Assembly (NCBI RefSeq): GCF_000013885.1
Contig: NC_007964.1
Span: forward strand, 730,001 to 794,000
DNA length: 64,000 bases
Direction: 5' to 3'
Origin: Nitrobacter hamburgensis X14
GTDB taxonomy: Bacteria > Pseudomonadota > Alphaproteobacteria > Rhizobiales > Xanthobacteraceae
This document shows, one piece after another, positions 47,355 to 55,231 of this stretch (its first letter is position 1; each line of letters begins with the position of its first letter). The position numbers and the translations under genes are program-made. The notes beneath the pieces were generated by a model. The model did no database searches. It saw nothing but the letters and a program-made list of their open reading frames with translations, and had not been told where the DNA came from.

Positions 47355-47542
47355 TGCTGCAGCGAGTTGCGCTTGATGCAGAAACTCTGGCCTTGAAGCA
47401 ACAAATCAATGTCCTGCGGCGAACCGCTGCAGGAGACCTCCCTTCGCTCTACGGCCTGCTGATCATAGGCCATGTCGATCGGTCCGAGACCGCCCGACTT
47501 CTGTCCTCTCATCCTGCCAAAACGCATATCCAGAACGGCTGA
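47354..47542 (+). pseudogene. N-terminal fragment of an integrase-core transposase
   Basis: The first 30 residues (LDAETLALKQQINVLRRTA) match the leading helix of integrase-core transposases of the type that begin with ALEAEILALRHQLNVLRRRS. Similarity fades after that and the frame stops after 62 residues, without the DDE core. Its ATG overlaps the YagE stop, which looks accidental. Confidence 0.45.
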
Positions 47543-47691
47543 GGGGGGGGGCGACCCCAGGAAATGCATTGATTGTAGCCGCTCCATATCCGGTCCACCG
47601 AAGCGGAAATGCTTTTTTGAGCTCATCGAATGATGTTGCTAATGAGCACCGCATATAGGATCGCGTTTGAATCGTGGTCTGTGCTGCTTGT

Positions 47692-48309
47692 TCAGTTGTC
47701 AGGGCCGCTCCATCCGGGCAGGTAGCCGGCCGATTTCTGCCGTGCTAGTCGCAGCGCATGAGTGGCGGCTTTGTGGAAATCATCCTCCAGGCCCCGTGCG
47801 TCCATCCGGCGTCGGAAAAAGTCCGCCCACAAGAACTCGGCGAAGGGCGTGGTGTCCTTGGCATAGCCGCCTAGGCGCCTGACCTCTCCGGCCAGACTGC
47901 GGAAGGGGTCGTCGACGAGTTTGTCAACGCTCTTGGGAAGATCGTTGTAGGGACGGCGCCTGCCGGAGGCATCGAACGGGTGCATCCAGGCGCGGTTATC
48001 CAGCACGATCAGGAAGGCGTCCTTGTCGAGCGCAGAAAGATCGCAGATCACCGTGAGGAGAACCTGCTCGATGTCCTCTTGATGCAGGGCGAGCGCAAGA
48101 TGATGATGGTCCACAATGTAGTAGCGGCCCTTCGGTCCGACGACGGCGGGAAGGGAATGCCCGGCCAGGAAAACCCCGGTCTTGCCGACGGTCATCGCCC
48201 GGATATCCTTGCGCTTCCGCGCCACCTCGCGCAGTCCGACCGTCATCTGGGTAGGCCGCAGGGTACTCACGGAAACGGTGTGCAGGACAGGTAGGATGTT
48301 CGTGGGCAT
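47692..48309 (-). CDS. ParB-like (ParBc_2) protein
   Basis: A 205-aa protein of the ParB/sulfiredoxin-like superfamily. TLRPTQMTVGLREVARKR, YYIVDHHHLALAL and DNRAWMHPFDASG follow the pattern of the putative ParB-like nuclease family (pfam08857). There is no helix-turn-helix as in chromosome-partitioning ParB. The SulP gene lies upstream with a 3-bp gap, so the two form an operon. Function is unknown; family members may be nucleotide-dependent enzymes rather than partition proteins. Confidence 0.72.
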   Translation of the reverse strand: MPTNILPVLHTVSVSTLRPTQMTVGLREVARKRKDIRAMTVGKTGVFLAGHSLPAVVGPKGRYYIVDHHHLALALHQEDIEQVLLTVICDLSALDKDAFLIVLDNRAWMHPFDASGRRRPYNDLPKSVDKLVDDPFRSLAGEVRRLGGYAKDTTPFAEFLWADFFRRRMDARGLEDDFHKAATHALRLARQKSAGYLPGWSGPDN

Positions 48310-48312
48310 GGC

Positions 48313-50025
48313 TCATTCCTTGCCATTGGCAGAGGGCGGCACTGCGTCCTGTCCACGCGTCAGTGCGCGTACGGCGTCGTCGACGCTGCGGTAGACCCCG
48401 GCCGAACCCAGCATGGCGGTGATGCCGAAGCGTGCCAATGCGTTCTGCGCTCTGACCGATTCCAGCCGAGCGATCGAGAAGGTAATTCCGGCGTCTCGGC
48501 AATGGGTGATCACCTCGCGCAAGGTCTGCGCCGCCGTATAGTCGATGTCGATGACGCTGCTGGCCTCGAACACCACGTGCTTCAGGCTGCCCGCGCGCTC
48601 CCCCACCATCGCGTGGAAGTCCTGGCGGAAGCGATCTGCGTTGACGAAGGACAGCGGCGCTTGGAACGCTGCTACCAGCACGCCTGCGATCCGCTCGCCC
48701 GCCGGCTTGCCGTCCGGTGGCCACCATATGGAGGTGCCCGGCACGTGCTCGAACTCGATCGCCCTGGCCTGGGTGATGGTCCACACGCCGTGCAGCAGTG
48801 ACAGGCCGATGCCGATGGCGACGCCGATCTCAATCGGCAGCGCCACGATGGCGAGCGCGGTGGTGGCGATCAGCAAGAATTCCGTCGGTGCCTGGCGCAG
48901 CGTTGCCATGAAGGTCTGCCAGCGCAAGATACGCATAGCCACGAAGAACAGGATGCCGGCCAGCGCCGCCTGCGGCACGTTTTTTAAAAGGTCGGTGCCG
49001 AACAGCACAAGCGCCAGCACGATGGCCGCGGCCAGCAGGCCGGCGACCTGCGAGCGCCCGCCCGTCTCGACCGCGATGGCGGTGCGGGGTGGGCTGGAAT
49101 TGACCGGGAACGCACCGGCGAGGCCGGACAGCAGGCTGCCCGCGCCGACGCCGATGAAATCGCGGTTGACGTCGTCAGAGCCCGAAGTACCGCTGCCGGC
49201 GAAGGAGCGCGTGGTGGCCGCCGTCTGGACCATGATGACGATGGTGACCAGAAGGGTTAGCGGCACCAGCGTACGCATGTCCCCGAACGTCACCTCCGGC
49301 AGACGTAGGCCAGGCGAGGCGGCCGGCAGTGTGCCGAGGACCGCGACGCCGCGCGCCGGCAGACCGAAGGCGACCACCACGAGCGTGGCCGCCGCTAGTG
49401 CGATCAGCGCGCCGGGGACACGCGCGCTGATGCGCTCGCACAGGACGACGACGGCGAACACGGCTATGCCGATGGTGGCGCTATAGGGATTGATGTCACC
49501 CAAGCCGCCATAGACCGCTGCGATGCGGTGGAAGACGTCTCCGCTTCCAGGGTGCAGGCCGAGCAGTTCAGGAAGTTGCGAGGTAACGATATGGATCGAT
49601 ATTCCGGCAAGGAAGCCGGCCGTGACCGGCACCGAGAGCAGATCGGCGACCCAGCCGAGCCGCAGCAGGCCGGCGGCCGATACTGTGGCGCCTACCATCA
49701 GCGCGAGCAACGCAGCCAGCGCCTGGTAATGCGGCGAGCCAGACGCGGCCAAAATCACAAGGCCCGCCGCGAAGATCGGCGTGATGGTGGAATCCGCACC
49801 AACGGAAATGTGGCGGCTCGAGCCGAGCAGCGCGAAGGCTACGGTGCCCGCCAGGAAAGCGACGAAGCCGGCCTGGGGCGAGAGATCGCCGAGGCGCGCG
49901 GTGGCCATCTGCTCGGGGATGGCAATGGCAGCCAGTGTCAGGCCAGCGAAGGCGTCACCGCCCAGGTCCTTGCGGCTCCAGCCGCGCATGGAGGCGAACA
50001 GCGGGGACTGTCCCATACCTTGCAT
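48313..50025 (-). CDS. SulP-family inorganic anion transporter
   Basis: A 570-aa secondary transporter for sulfate, bicarbonate or related anions. The N-terminal domain has 10-14 membrane helices, with LAAIAIPEQMATARLGDLSP and DVNRDFIGVGAGSLLSGLAGAFPVNSSPPRTA as family signatures. A cytosolic C-terminal STAS domain (about residues 430-550) contains DIDYTAAQTLREVI, the usual nucleotide-binding-like loop. The substrate cannot be fixed from sequence. Confidence 0.88.
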   Translation of the reverse strand: MQGMGQSPLFASMRGWSRKDLGGDAFAGLTLAAIAIPEQMATARLGDLSPQAGFVAFLAGTVAFALLGSSRHISVGADSTITPIFAAGLVILAASGSPHYQALAALLALMVGATVSAAGLLRLGWVADLLSVPVTAGFLAGISIHIVTSQLPELLGLHPGSGDVFHRIAAVYGGLGDINPYSATIGIAVFAVVVLCERISARVPGALIALAAATLVVVAFGLPARGVAVLGTLPAASPGLRLPEVTFGDMRTLVPLTLLVTIVIMVQTAATTRSFAGSGTSGSDDVNRDFIGVGAGSLLSGLAGAFPVNSSPPRTAIAVETGGRSQVAGLLAAAIVLALVLFGTDLLKNVPQAALAGILFFVAMRILRWQTFMATLRQAPTEFLLIATTALAIVALPIEIGVAIGIGLSLLHGVWTITQARAIEFEHVPGTSIWWPPDGKPAGERIAGVLVAAFQAPLSFVNADRFRQDFHAMVGERAGSLKHVVFEASSVIDIDYTAAQTLREVITHCRDAGITFSIARLESVRAQNALARFGITAMLGSAGVYRSVDDAVRALTRGQDAVPPSANGKE

Positions 50026-50217
50026 CGGCGGTTACCTTGCCCAATTACACCTGCGCGTTACTTGACCAAACGTGTCATGCAATTGTGTTTATAAACCTAA
50101 GCTCCGCAAAAAACAGCGAGTGTTTGGTACATCAGCATGCCCAACCGAGAAGAGACGAGTGATCCAGTAGATTGCGTTTCGACCGAATGGCTCGATCCCG
50201 TGCTCCTGCTTGATTGT
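50026..50217. other. intergenic region upstream of the SulP operon
   Basis: About 190 bp, relatively AT-rich, likely holding the SulP promoter. No specific site is assigned. Confidence 0.35.
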
Positions 50218-50510
50218 TTAGCTAGGAATGTCGTTTGGCCATCGATTGACGATCGCTAATGCCACGCCGGCAGACGAGGCAGTCGACAACGTCATCGCAT
50301 TCCTGATGGGATGCTGCGCAAGATGGCAACGGTTCAAGGCGGCGGAGACATTCTGGAATCGGTGGGCTCGTCGCTCGTCCCGCAAAACTGTCGGCCGAGA
50401 CCCCGATGAAGGCGCGGCGCACATGGCCGAAGCGGATGATTTCGGCAATGACGAAACTGGCGGTGTTGGAAGCGATGGCGAAGGCGATGCCTTGCGCGCC
50501 AGTGCGCGGA
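50218..50510 (-). pseudogene. trypsin-like (S1C/DegP-type) protease fragment
   Basis: On the minus strand one frame reads TGAQGIAFAIASNTASFVIAEI (50508 downward), then IRFGHVRRAFIGVSADSF. This is the segment joining protease and PDZ domains in S1C proteases (compare INTAQFV-SRLIRDGRIRR-YIGV). After that the frame breaks; a relic of the PDZ core (SIDGQTTFLA) is seen in another frame near 50225. The catalytic Ser part is missing. Confidence 0.55.
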
Positions 50511-50514
50511 CCAC

Positions 50515-50632
50515 GCGACTGATCCGCAGACTGGGGCCAGACAGTGCAAGCGTTGCGGTCACACTTGGCGTATTGCGTCGCGGCGAGGCGCGCGACGTGA
50601 CGGTTACCATTGGCGAAAAGCCGTTGAGCTGA
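50515..50632 (+). pseudogene. PDZ C-terminal fragment of a DegP-like protease, opposite strand
   Basis: The plus-strand frame ends TRLIRRLGPDSASVAVTLGV LRRGEARDVTVTIGEKPLS, closely resembling the last beta-strands of a DegP PDZ domain (LAPGSSV-LGVLRKGE-TVTLGELP). Upstream of about 50515 this frame is only the antisense of the minus-strand fragment, so the two relics meet head to head at an inversion junction. Confidence 0.45.
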
Positions 50633-50715
50633 ACGGCGTTCCTCCTGCTCATGATGTCGTGCGATTACGCGAACTTCGAGAAGGCACTCACAATGGTGGT
50701 CGCTCGGGACGGCGT

Positions 50716-51084
50716 TCAGTTGGGGAGGTCGTCAAAGAAGAGATAGACGGCGGCAATCTTGCCGTCCCGGACGATCGCAAAATCGGTGCCGGCGTAAGCG
50801 GGCGGCTTGCCGGGGCTGCCCGATACCCACCGGACCCGGCCGCCATCGCCCATCTCCTCAGGTTGGGAGATCGGCTGATAGTGAAAGTCAGGATGAGACG
50901 CCTTGATCACGGTGGCGATACGGTCGATCTCGTCGCGGCCGCGGAAAATTCCGCCTTTGGGGTCGCAGAACACAGCGTCTTCGTGGAAGATCTCGTCGAT
51001 CGCCGCGCGTCGACGCGTGGGGTCGATTTCGCCAAACACATCGTGGAGGTTGCGAAGCAACAAGGTCGATACCGTGTTGGACAT
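50716..51084 (-). CDS. NTF2-like / SnoaL family protein
   Basis: A 122-aa single-domain protein with the NTF2-like cone fold: RAAIDEIFHEDAVFCDPKGGIFRGRDEIDRIATVI, PDFHYQPI, VRWVSGSP and FAIVRDGKIAAVYLFFDD. Such proteins bind small hydrophobic ligands or act as cyclases or isomerases. GGAGA lies five bases before the ATG; a GTG at 51096 is the upstream limit. The substrate is unknown. Confidence 0.8.
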   Translation of the reverse strand: MSNTVSTLLLRNLHDVFGEIDPTRRRAAIDEIFHEDAVFCDPKGGIFRGRDEIDRIATVIKASHPDFHYQPISQPEEMGDGGRVRWVSGSPGKPPAYAGTDFAIVRDGKIAAVYLFFDDLPN

Positions 51085-51245
51085 GGTTTTCTCCACTTGG
51101 CATGGAATGCGGCATACGATGCGTTGACGTAGGATTGTTCTGTTGCAAGAAGGTCAGGGAGCGAGCGCCAACGACGTTCTCAACGTGGTGATCGGGCTCG
51201 GTTCGTGACGCTCAAGACCACGAGCGAGAACGCCGTCGCAGATAT

Positions 51246-51668
51246 TCAAGCGGCCACGGCCGGGCTTGAACCTATGCTGCCAGCCTTGCGCCGATTGTCG
51301 ATGCTAAGCGCACCGGCGCCGAATGCCGCGATCTGCAGAAGCCCACCCGCCATCATCACGTTCTTGAGGAAGTGGATCATCTGGTTCTGATCGGCAAAGT
51401 TGTTGTGAAACGACACCGCCGCTGCAAGCGAGAACAGGGCAAGAGCAGCGGCGACGGAGCGAGCATGATACCCGGCAATGAGCAGCAGACCACCGCCGAG
51501 TTCGACAACGACAGCCACGGCGAAGGCCAGTGGTGGGAAAGGCAATCCGACGGCGCCGATCATCCCGGTTGTGGCGCTATAGGCGCCGAGCTTGCTCAAG
51601 CCGCTCATGGCAAAAGGAAGACCGATCATCAGCCGGCCGGCGAAGGGAAGATAACGGATAATCGTCAT
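51246..51668 (-). CDS. DoxX family membrane protein
   Basis: A 140-aa protein with four predicted membrane helices. PFAGRLMIGLPFAMSGLSKL is the DoxX signature, followed by GLPFPPLAFAVAVVVELGGGLLLIAGY and FADQNQMIHFLKNVMMAGGLLQI. DoxX proteins are linked with thiosulfate-quinone oxidoreductase or thiol redox stress. It lies just downstream of the Old Yellow Enzyme gene on the same strand, so a shared redox-stress transcript is likely. Confidence 0.82.
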   Translation of the reverse strand: MTIIRYLPFAGRLMIGLPFAMSGLSKLGAYSATTGMIGAVGLPFPPLAFAVAVVVELGGGLLLIAGYHARSVAAALALFSLAAAVSFHNNFADQNQMIHFLKNVMMAGGLLQIAAFGAGALSIDNRRKAGSIGSSPAVAA

Positions 51669-51772
51669 GGCAATGACTCCTGTATGAGGGGAATTTTGCT
51701 GCGCCGAGATCTGGCCGGCTCTGAGCCGCGCGGCCGCGCAGCTCGATCGATGACGGACAAACGTCGCGCGGT

Positions 51773-52852
51773 TCAGGCGGCGGTGGCCACAAGCGCGGGA
51801 TAGTCGGTGTAGCCTTGTGCGGTGCCGCCAAAGAAGGTGGTGCGGTCTGCCGTGTTCATCGGCGCATCGTTTTTTAAGCGCACGACGAAATCCGGGTTGG
51901 CGAGCACCATCTGCCCATAGGCTTCCAGGTCGGCCAGTCCCGAAGCCACATCTCCGCCGATCTGGTCGCGTGGGCGGCCGGGTCGATTCAGGATCAGCGC
52001 CTGCTTCCACCGCGCGCGCAGGTCGGCCATCAGTATGTCATCGCCGTTGTGGATGACGTGGATGTAGGCAAGGCCGAGTTTGTCGAGTTCGGCGACCAGA
52101 TAGCGGTAGAGATCCGAGCTGCTGGTACCCTCGTCGATACCGCCGAGCGTCGATCCGGGAGACAAGCGGATCGCCGTCCTGTCCGCACCGATCTCCTCGG
52201 CGACGGCCTTGGCAACTTCGATCGCGAAGCGGGTCCGGTTTTCGATGGAACCGCCATACTGGTCGGTGCGCGTGTTGGCGTTCGGGGCGAAAAATTGCTG
52301 CAGGAGATAGCCGTTGGCGCCATGGATCTCGACTCCGTCGGCGCCAGCCTTAATGGCCGCGCGCGCGGCGTGACGGAAGTCGGCAACGGTCTGGCCGATG
52401 TCTTCGGCCGACAATGCGCGCGGTACCGGAATGTCCTGCATCCCCGTTGCGGTGAACATCTGCGATGCGGGTGCGATGGCGGACGGCGCAACGGCCTGGC
52501 GATGGTGCGGCGTGTTGTCGGGATGCGACATGCGCCCGACATGCATGAGCTGGATGAAGATGCGACCGCCCTTGTCATGCACGGCCGTCGTTATCTTCTT
52601 CCATCCGGCGATATGTGCTGCGGTGTAGATGCCCGGCGTCGTGAGATAGCCCTGTCCGTCGTCCGAAGGCTGCGTGCCTTCCGCCACGATCAGGCCGAGG
52701 CTGGCGCGCTGGGCATAGTATTCGGCGGCCAGTTCTCCCGGCGTGCCGTCCTGCCTGGCGCGGCTGCGGGTCATCGGGGACATGACCAGACGATTTGGCA
52801 GGACGTGGCGTCCGAGGCGGGCAGGCGTGAATGTGTGCGTGCGAAGTGTCAT
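51773..52852 (-). CDS. Old Yellow Enzyme family alkene reductase (NemA type)
   Basis: A 359-aa FMN-dependent enoate/electrophile reductase. PNRLVMSPMTRSRA binds FMN, QLMHVGRMSHP and DGVEIHGANGYLLQQFFAPNANTRTDQYGGSIENR contain the His-Asn pair and substrate loop, and ANPDFVVRLK is the C-terminal signature. It reduces alpha/beta-unsaturated carbonyls, N-ethylmaleimide or nitro-esters. A LysR N-terminal relic lies divergent, consistent with an ancestral regulator. Confidence 0.88.
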   Translation of the reverse strand: MTLRTHTFTPARLGRHVLPNRLVMSPMTRSRARQDGTPGELAAEYYAQRASLGLIVAEGTQPSDDGQGYLTTPGIYTAAHIAGWKKITTAVHDKGGRIFIQLMHVGRMSHPDNTPHHRQAVAPSAIAPASQMFTATGMQDIPVPRALSAEDIGQTVADFRHAARAAIKAGADGVEIHGANGYLLQQFFAPNANTRTDQYGGSIENRTRFAIEVAKAVAEEIGADRTAIRLSPGSTLGGIDEGTSSSDLYRYLVAELDKLGLAYIHVIHNGDDILMADLRARWKQALILNRPGRPRDQIGGDVASGLADLEAYGQMVLANPDFVVRLKNDAPMNTADRTTFFGGTAQGYTDYPALVATAA

Positions 52853-52966
52853 CGTGTGCTCCTTCGGCTGCTTGGGCCGTTCCTTGGTCGGGGGCGCTCA
52901 ACGCCGCCTTCATGCACAAAATGAGGGGTGGCTGGCATCGGGTGTAGCCAGCATGTTTTGATGTTA

Positions 52967-52987
52967 TCCATCGGCTGGACCGATGGA
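52967..52987. promoter_or_regulatory. inverted repeat between OYE gene and LysR relic
   Basis: TCCATCGG, 5-nt spacer, CCGATGGA. It lies between the reductase and the lysR relic, so it may be the operator the lost regulator used. Confidence 0.4.
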
Positions 52988-53002
52988 GTGGTCGATGCTT
53001 GA

Positions 53003-53060
53003 AAGCGTATCGACCAGTTGCGGATGTTCGTGGCTGCTGCCGATGAGGGCAGCTTTAGGC
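53003..53060 (+). pseudogene. LysR-type regulator N-terminal fragment
   Basis: One frame reads KRIDQLRMFVAAADEGSF, the first helix of the LysR winged helix-turn-helix. A stop precedes it and similarity ends by about 53060, so only the N-terminus remains. Orientation is divergent from the OYE gene, the usual arrangement for such pairs. Confidence 0.5.
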
Positions 53061-53907
53061 ATGCCACTCCACGCCGGAAGGCGGCTGGTCGAGCTTTCGA
53101 TTGAAGAGGCGCCGCCTGGAGGACTGCCTCTGCCCATGTTCGCAGTCTATCGGGAAGGCGAGCCTCCGGGGCCAGCCGGGCGATGGATGATCGAGCGCTT
53201 GAAGAACTGCTCGGCAGGCGTCGCAGCGAAGGAGGCCTCGCGAACGTGCTGAGCGGAGCGCGCGCCTTGGACGGCGGCGGCAACGCCATGAAGAGCGGCC
53301 CTGCTTTGCGACCACCACTGCAAAGTTTCCAGCGATTTCGACCTTGTAGTCGTGCCGACGCATAAGCATGTCGGGGCCGAAATAAAAATCCTGCTCGACG
53401 CAGTGGCTCGCGATCGTTGCGGGGAACGTCGCCCTCAGACCGCGCCGGATCTCGATTCCTTCGCGCCACGGTTCGATTTCGCGAACCTGGAATCCGTCCA
53501 TTACAAGAAGGAACGGAGTTGTCATGTAGGTCCAGAGAGCGCATCCGCTGAAGTAGGCGTGATGCAGCACGTCCCAACTGGTCCGCATGTCATGTCCGGC
53601 AAACGAGTCGCGCGGATTTCGTCGTTCCGCGACGGTCGTTTCTCTCGTGATGATGGCAATGCGTTCGGGAGTAAAGTCAATGCGCTGGCCGGTCTTCCCG
53701 AAAGGCTCCACGGAACCCCACTGTCGGTGCAGGTCGACCCGCAGCGTCGGGGGATTTTGGTCCTGACTGACACCCTTCAATGCCTAAAGCTTGCCACCAC
53801 ATCATTGCGGTGAGAGTGCGATGGGCGTTCCAGCGGTTCAGGCCGCCGTGTGCCTGGATGGCGTCGGTCAGCAACGGAATCATCTTCGCTCTCCCAATCG
53901 TGCTCAA
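53055..53907 (-). pseudogene. frameshifted conserved protein of unknown function
   Basis: Two overlapping frames continue one protein. The first (53907 to about 53790) gives LLTDAIQAHGGLNRWNAHRTL. The second (about 53770 to 53330) gives LRVDLHRQWGSVEPFGKTGQRIDFTPERIAI, RNPRDSFAGHDMRTSWDVLHHAYFSG and CVEQDFYFGPDMLMRRHDYKVEIAGNFAV. I recognise this order from uncharacterised rhizobial proteins of about 250-270 aa. A frameshift near 53780 and loss of the C-terminus after about 53330 make it a pseudogene. The 53060-53330 part has no recognisable product. Confidence 0.55.
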
Positions 53908-54051
53908 GGCCGCAGCAGAGTGCGCGTAAACGCGCGAGCTTTTTCAAACGAGGGTCGTTAGCACCGAACGAATAGACTAAAAATGGACTCGCTTTCACTC
54001 CAATATTTCGAGACACTGTCCGAGCCTGACGCGTATTGGAGACTTGCTCTG

Positions 54052-55200
54052 ATGACACGGGCTCCATTTCCAATGATTGGCTTATTGCTGGCCAGCTTGC
54101 TTGCCGGTTGCGACGCCAAACCGGCGGCGAGCACCAATCCTCCTCCGCTGCCATCCGTCACCGTTTCGAAACCAATTCAGAAGTCGGTTACCGAATGGGA
54201 TGAATACACTGGCCGGTTCGAGGCGCTGAAGACGGTCGGTGTTCGTGCGCGCGTCTCGGGTTTCATAGATTCCATTCATTTCAAGGACGGTCAGATTGTC
54301 AAAGAAGGCGATCTCCTGTTCGTGATCGACCAGCGGCCCTATAAACTCGCGGTCGATCAGGCTAAGTCCGATCTCGAGCGGGCGCGAGCCAAGCTTGAGA
54401 TCGCCACGGCCGACGTGGAGCGGGCGACGCCGCTGATCAGACATCAGACCTTAACCGCACGTGAGTTCGACACGCGAAGGTCCACGCAACGCGACGCCGT
54501 AGGCGGAGTTGGCGCGGCTGAGGCTGCGCTCAAGCAAGCCGAACTCAACCTCGAATGGAGCGAGGTTCGTGCCCCCATAGCCGGACGTATTTCCGATCGG
54601 CGCGTCGATGCCGGAAATCTGATCACGGGCGGCCAGAGCGGGGCGACGTTGCTGACCGTGATTGTTTCCCTCGATCCCATTCACTTCATATTCGATGGCA
54701 GCGAGTCCGATTTCCTGCACTACCTGCGTCTCGCCGCAACCGGAGGGCGACGATCGTCGCGCGACGTGCAGAACCCGGTTGCCGTTCGACTCGCGGACGA
54801 GACCGATTTCAAGCACACCGGCCGAATGGATTTCGTTGATAACGTCATTAACCCGAAGACAGGCACGATTCGCGGCCGCGCCATCTTCGATAACAAGGAT
54901 GGATTGCTGACGCCGGGCTTTTTTGGGCGGCTTCGACTCTATGGCGGCGAGACCCAGGCATTTCTGATCCCTGATAGTGCGATCCTGTCCGATCAGGCGA
55001 GCAAGATCGTATTCACCGTCGCTGAAGATGGCACGGTTGGCATCAAAAAGGTCGAACTGGGTCCGATCGTTGATGGACTGCGCGTCGTTCGCTCGGGTCT
55101 GGCGCCAAAAGACCGTATCGTGATCGAAGGGTTAGCACGCGCGCGGCCCGGACAGAAGGTCAAGGCAGAGGACGGAACGATAAAGGCCGCTGCGAACTAA
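54052..55200 (+). CDS. RND efflux periplasmic adaptor (MexE/AcrA family)
   Basis: A 382-aa lipoprotein. The lipobox LLAGC gives acylated Cys near residue 19. A biotinyl-lipoyl-like part, a helical hairpin (LDQAKSDLERARAKLEI region) and beta-barrel domains (RVSGFIDSIHFKDGQIVKEGDLLFVID; TPGFFGRLRLYGG) follow. It bridges the inner-membrane RND pump and an outer-membrane channel. The frame opens at 53983, but ATG 54052 starts a good signal peptide. The pump follows after 31 bp; no TolC-type gene lies in the window. Confidence 0.9.
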   Translation: MTRAPFPMIGLLLASLLAGCDAKPAASTNPPPLPSVTVSKPIQKSVTEWDEYTGRFEALKTVGVRARVSGFIDSIHFKDGQIVKEGDLLFVIDQRPYKLAVDQAKSDLERARAKLEIATADVERATPLIRHQTLTAREFDTRRSTQRDAVGGVGAAEAALKQAELNLEWSEVRAPIAGRISDRRVDAGNLITGGQSGATLLTVIVSLDPIHFIFDGSESDFLHYLRLAATGGRRSSRDVQNPVAVRLADETDFKHTGRMDFVDNVINPKTGTIRGRAIFDNKDGLLTPGFFGRLRLYGGETQAFLIPDSAILSDQASKIVFTVAEDGTVGIKKVELGPIVDGLRVVRSGLAPKDRIVIEGLARARPGQKVKAEDGTIKAAAN

Positions 55201-55231
55201 GCGCTGTTCGGCGCGGGGTGGTGAGGCTCAA

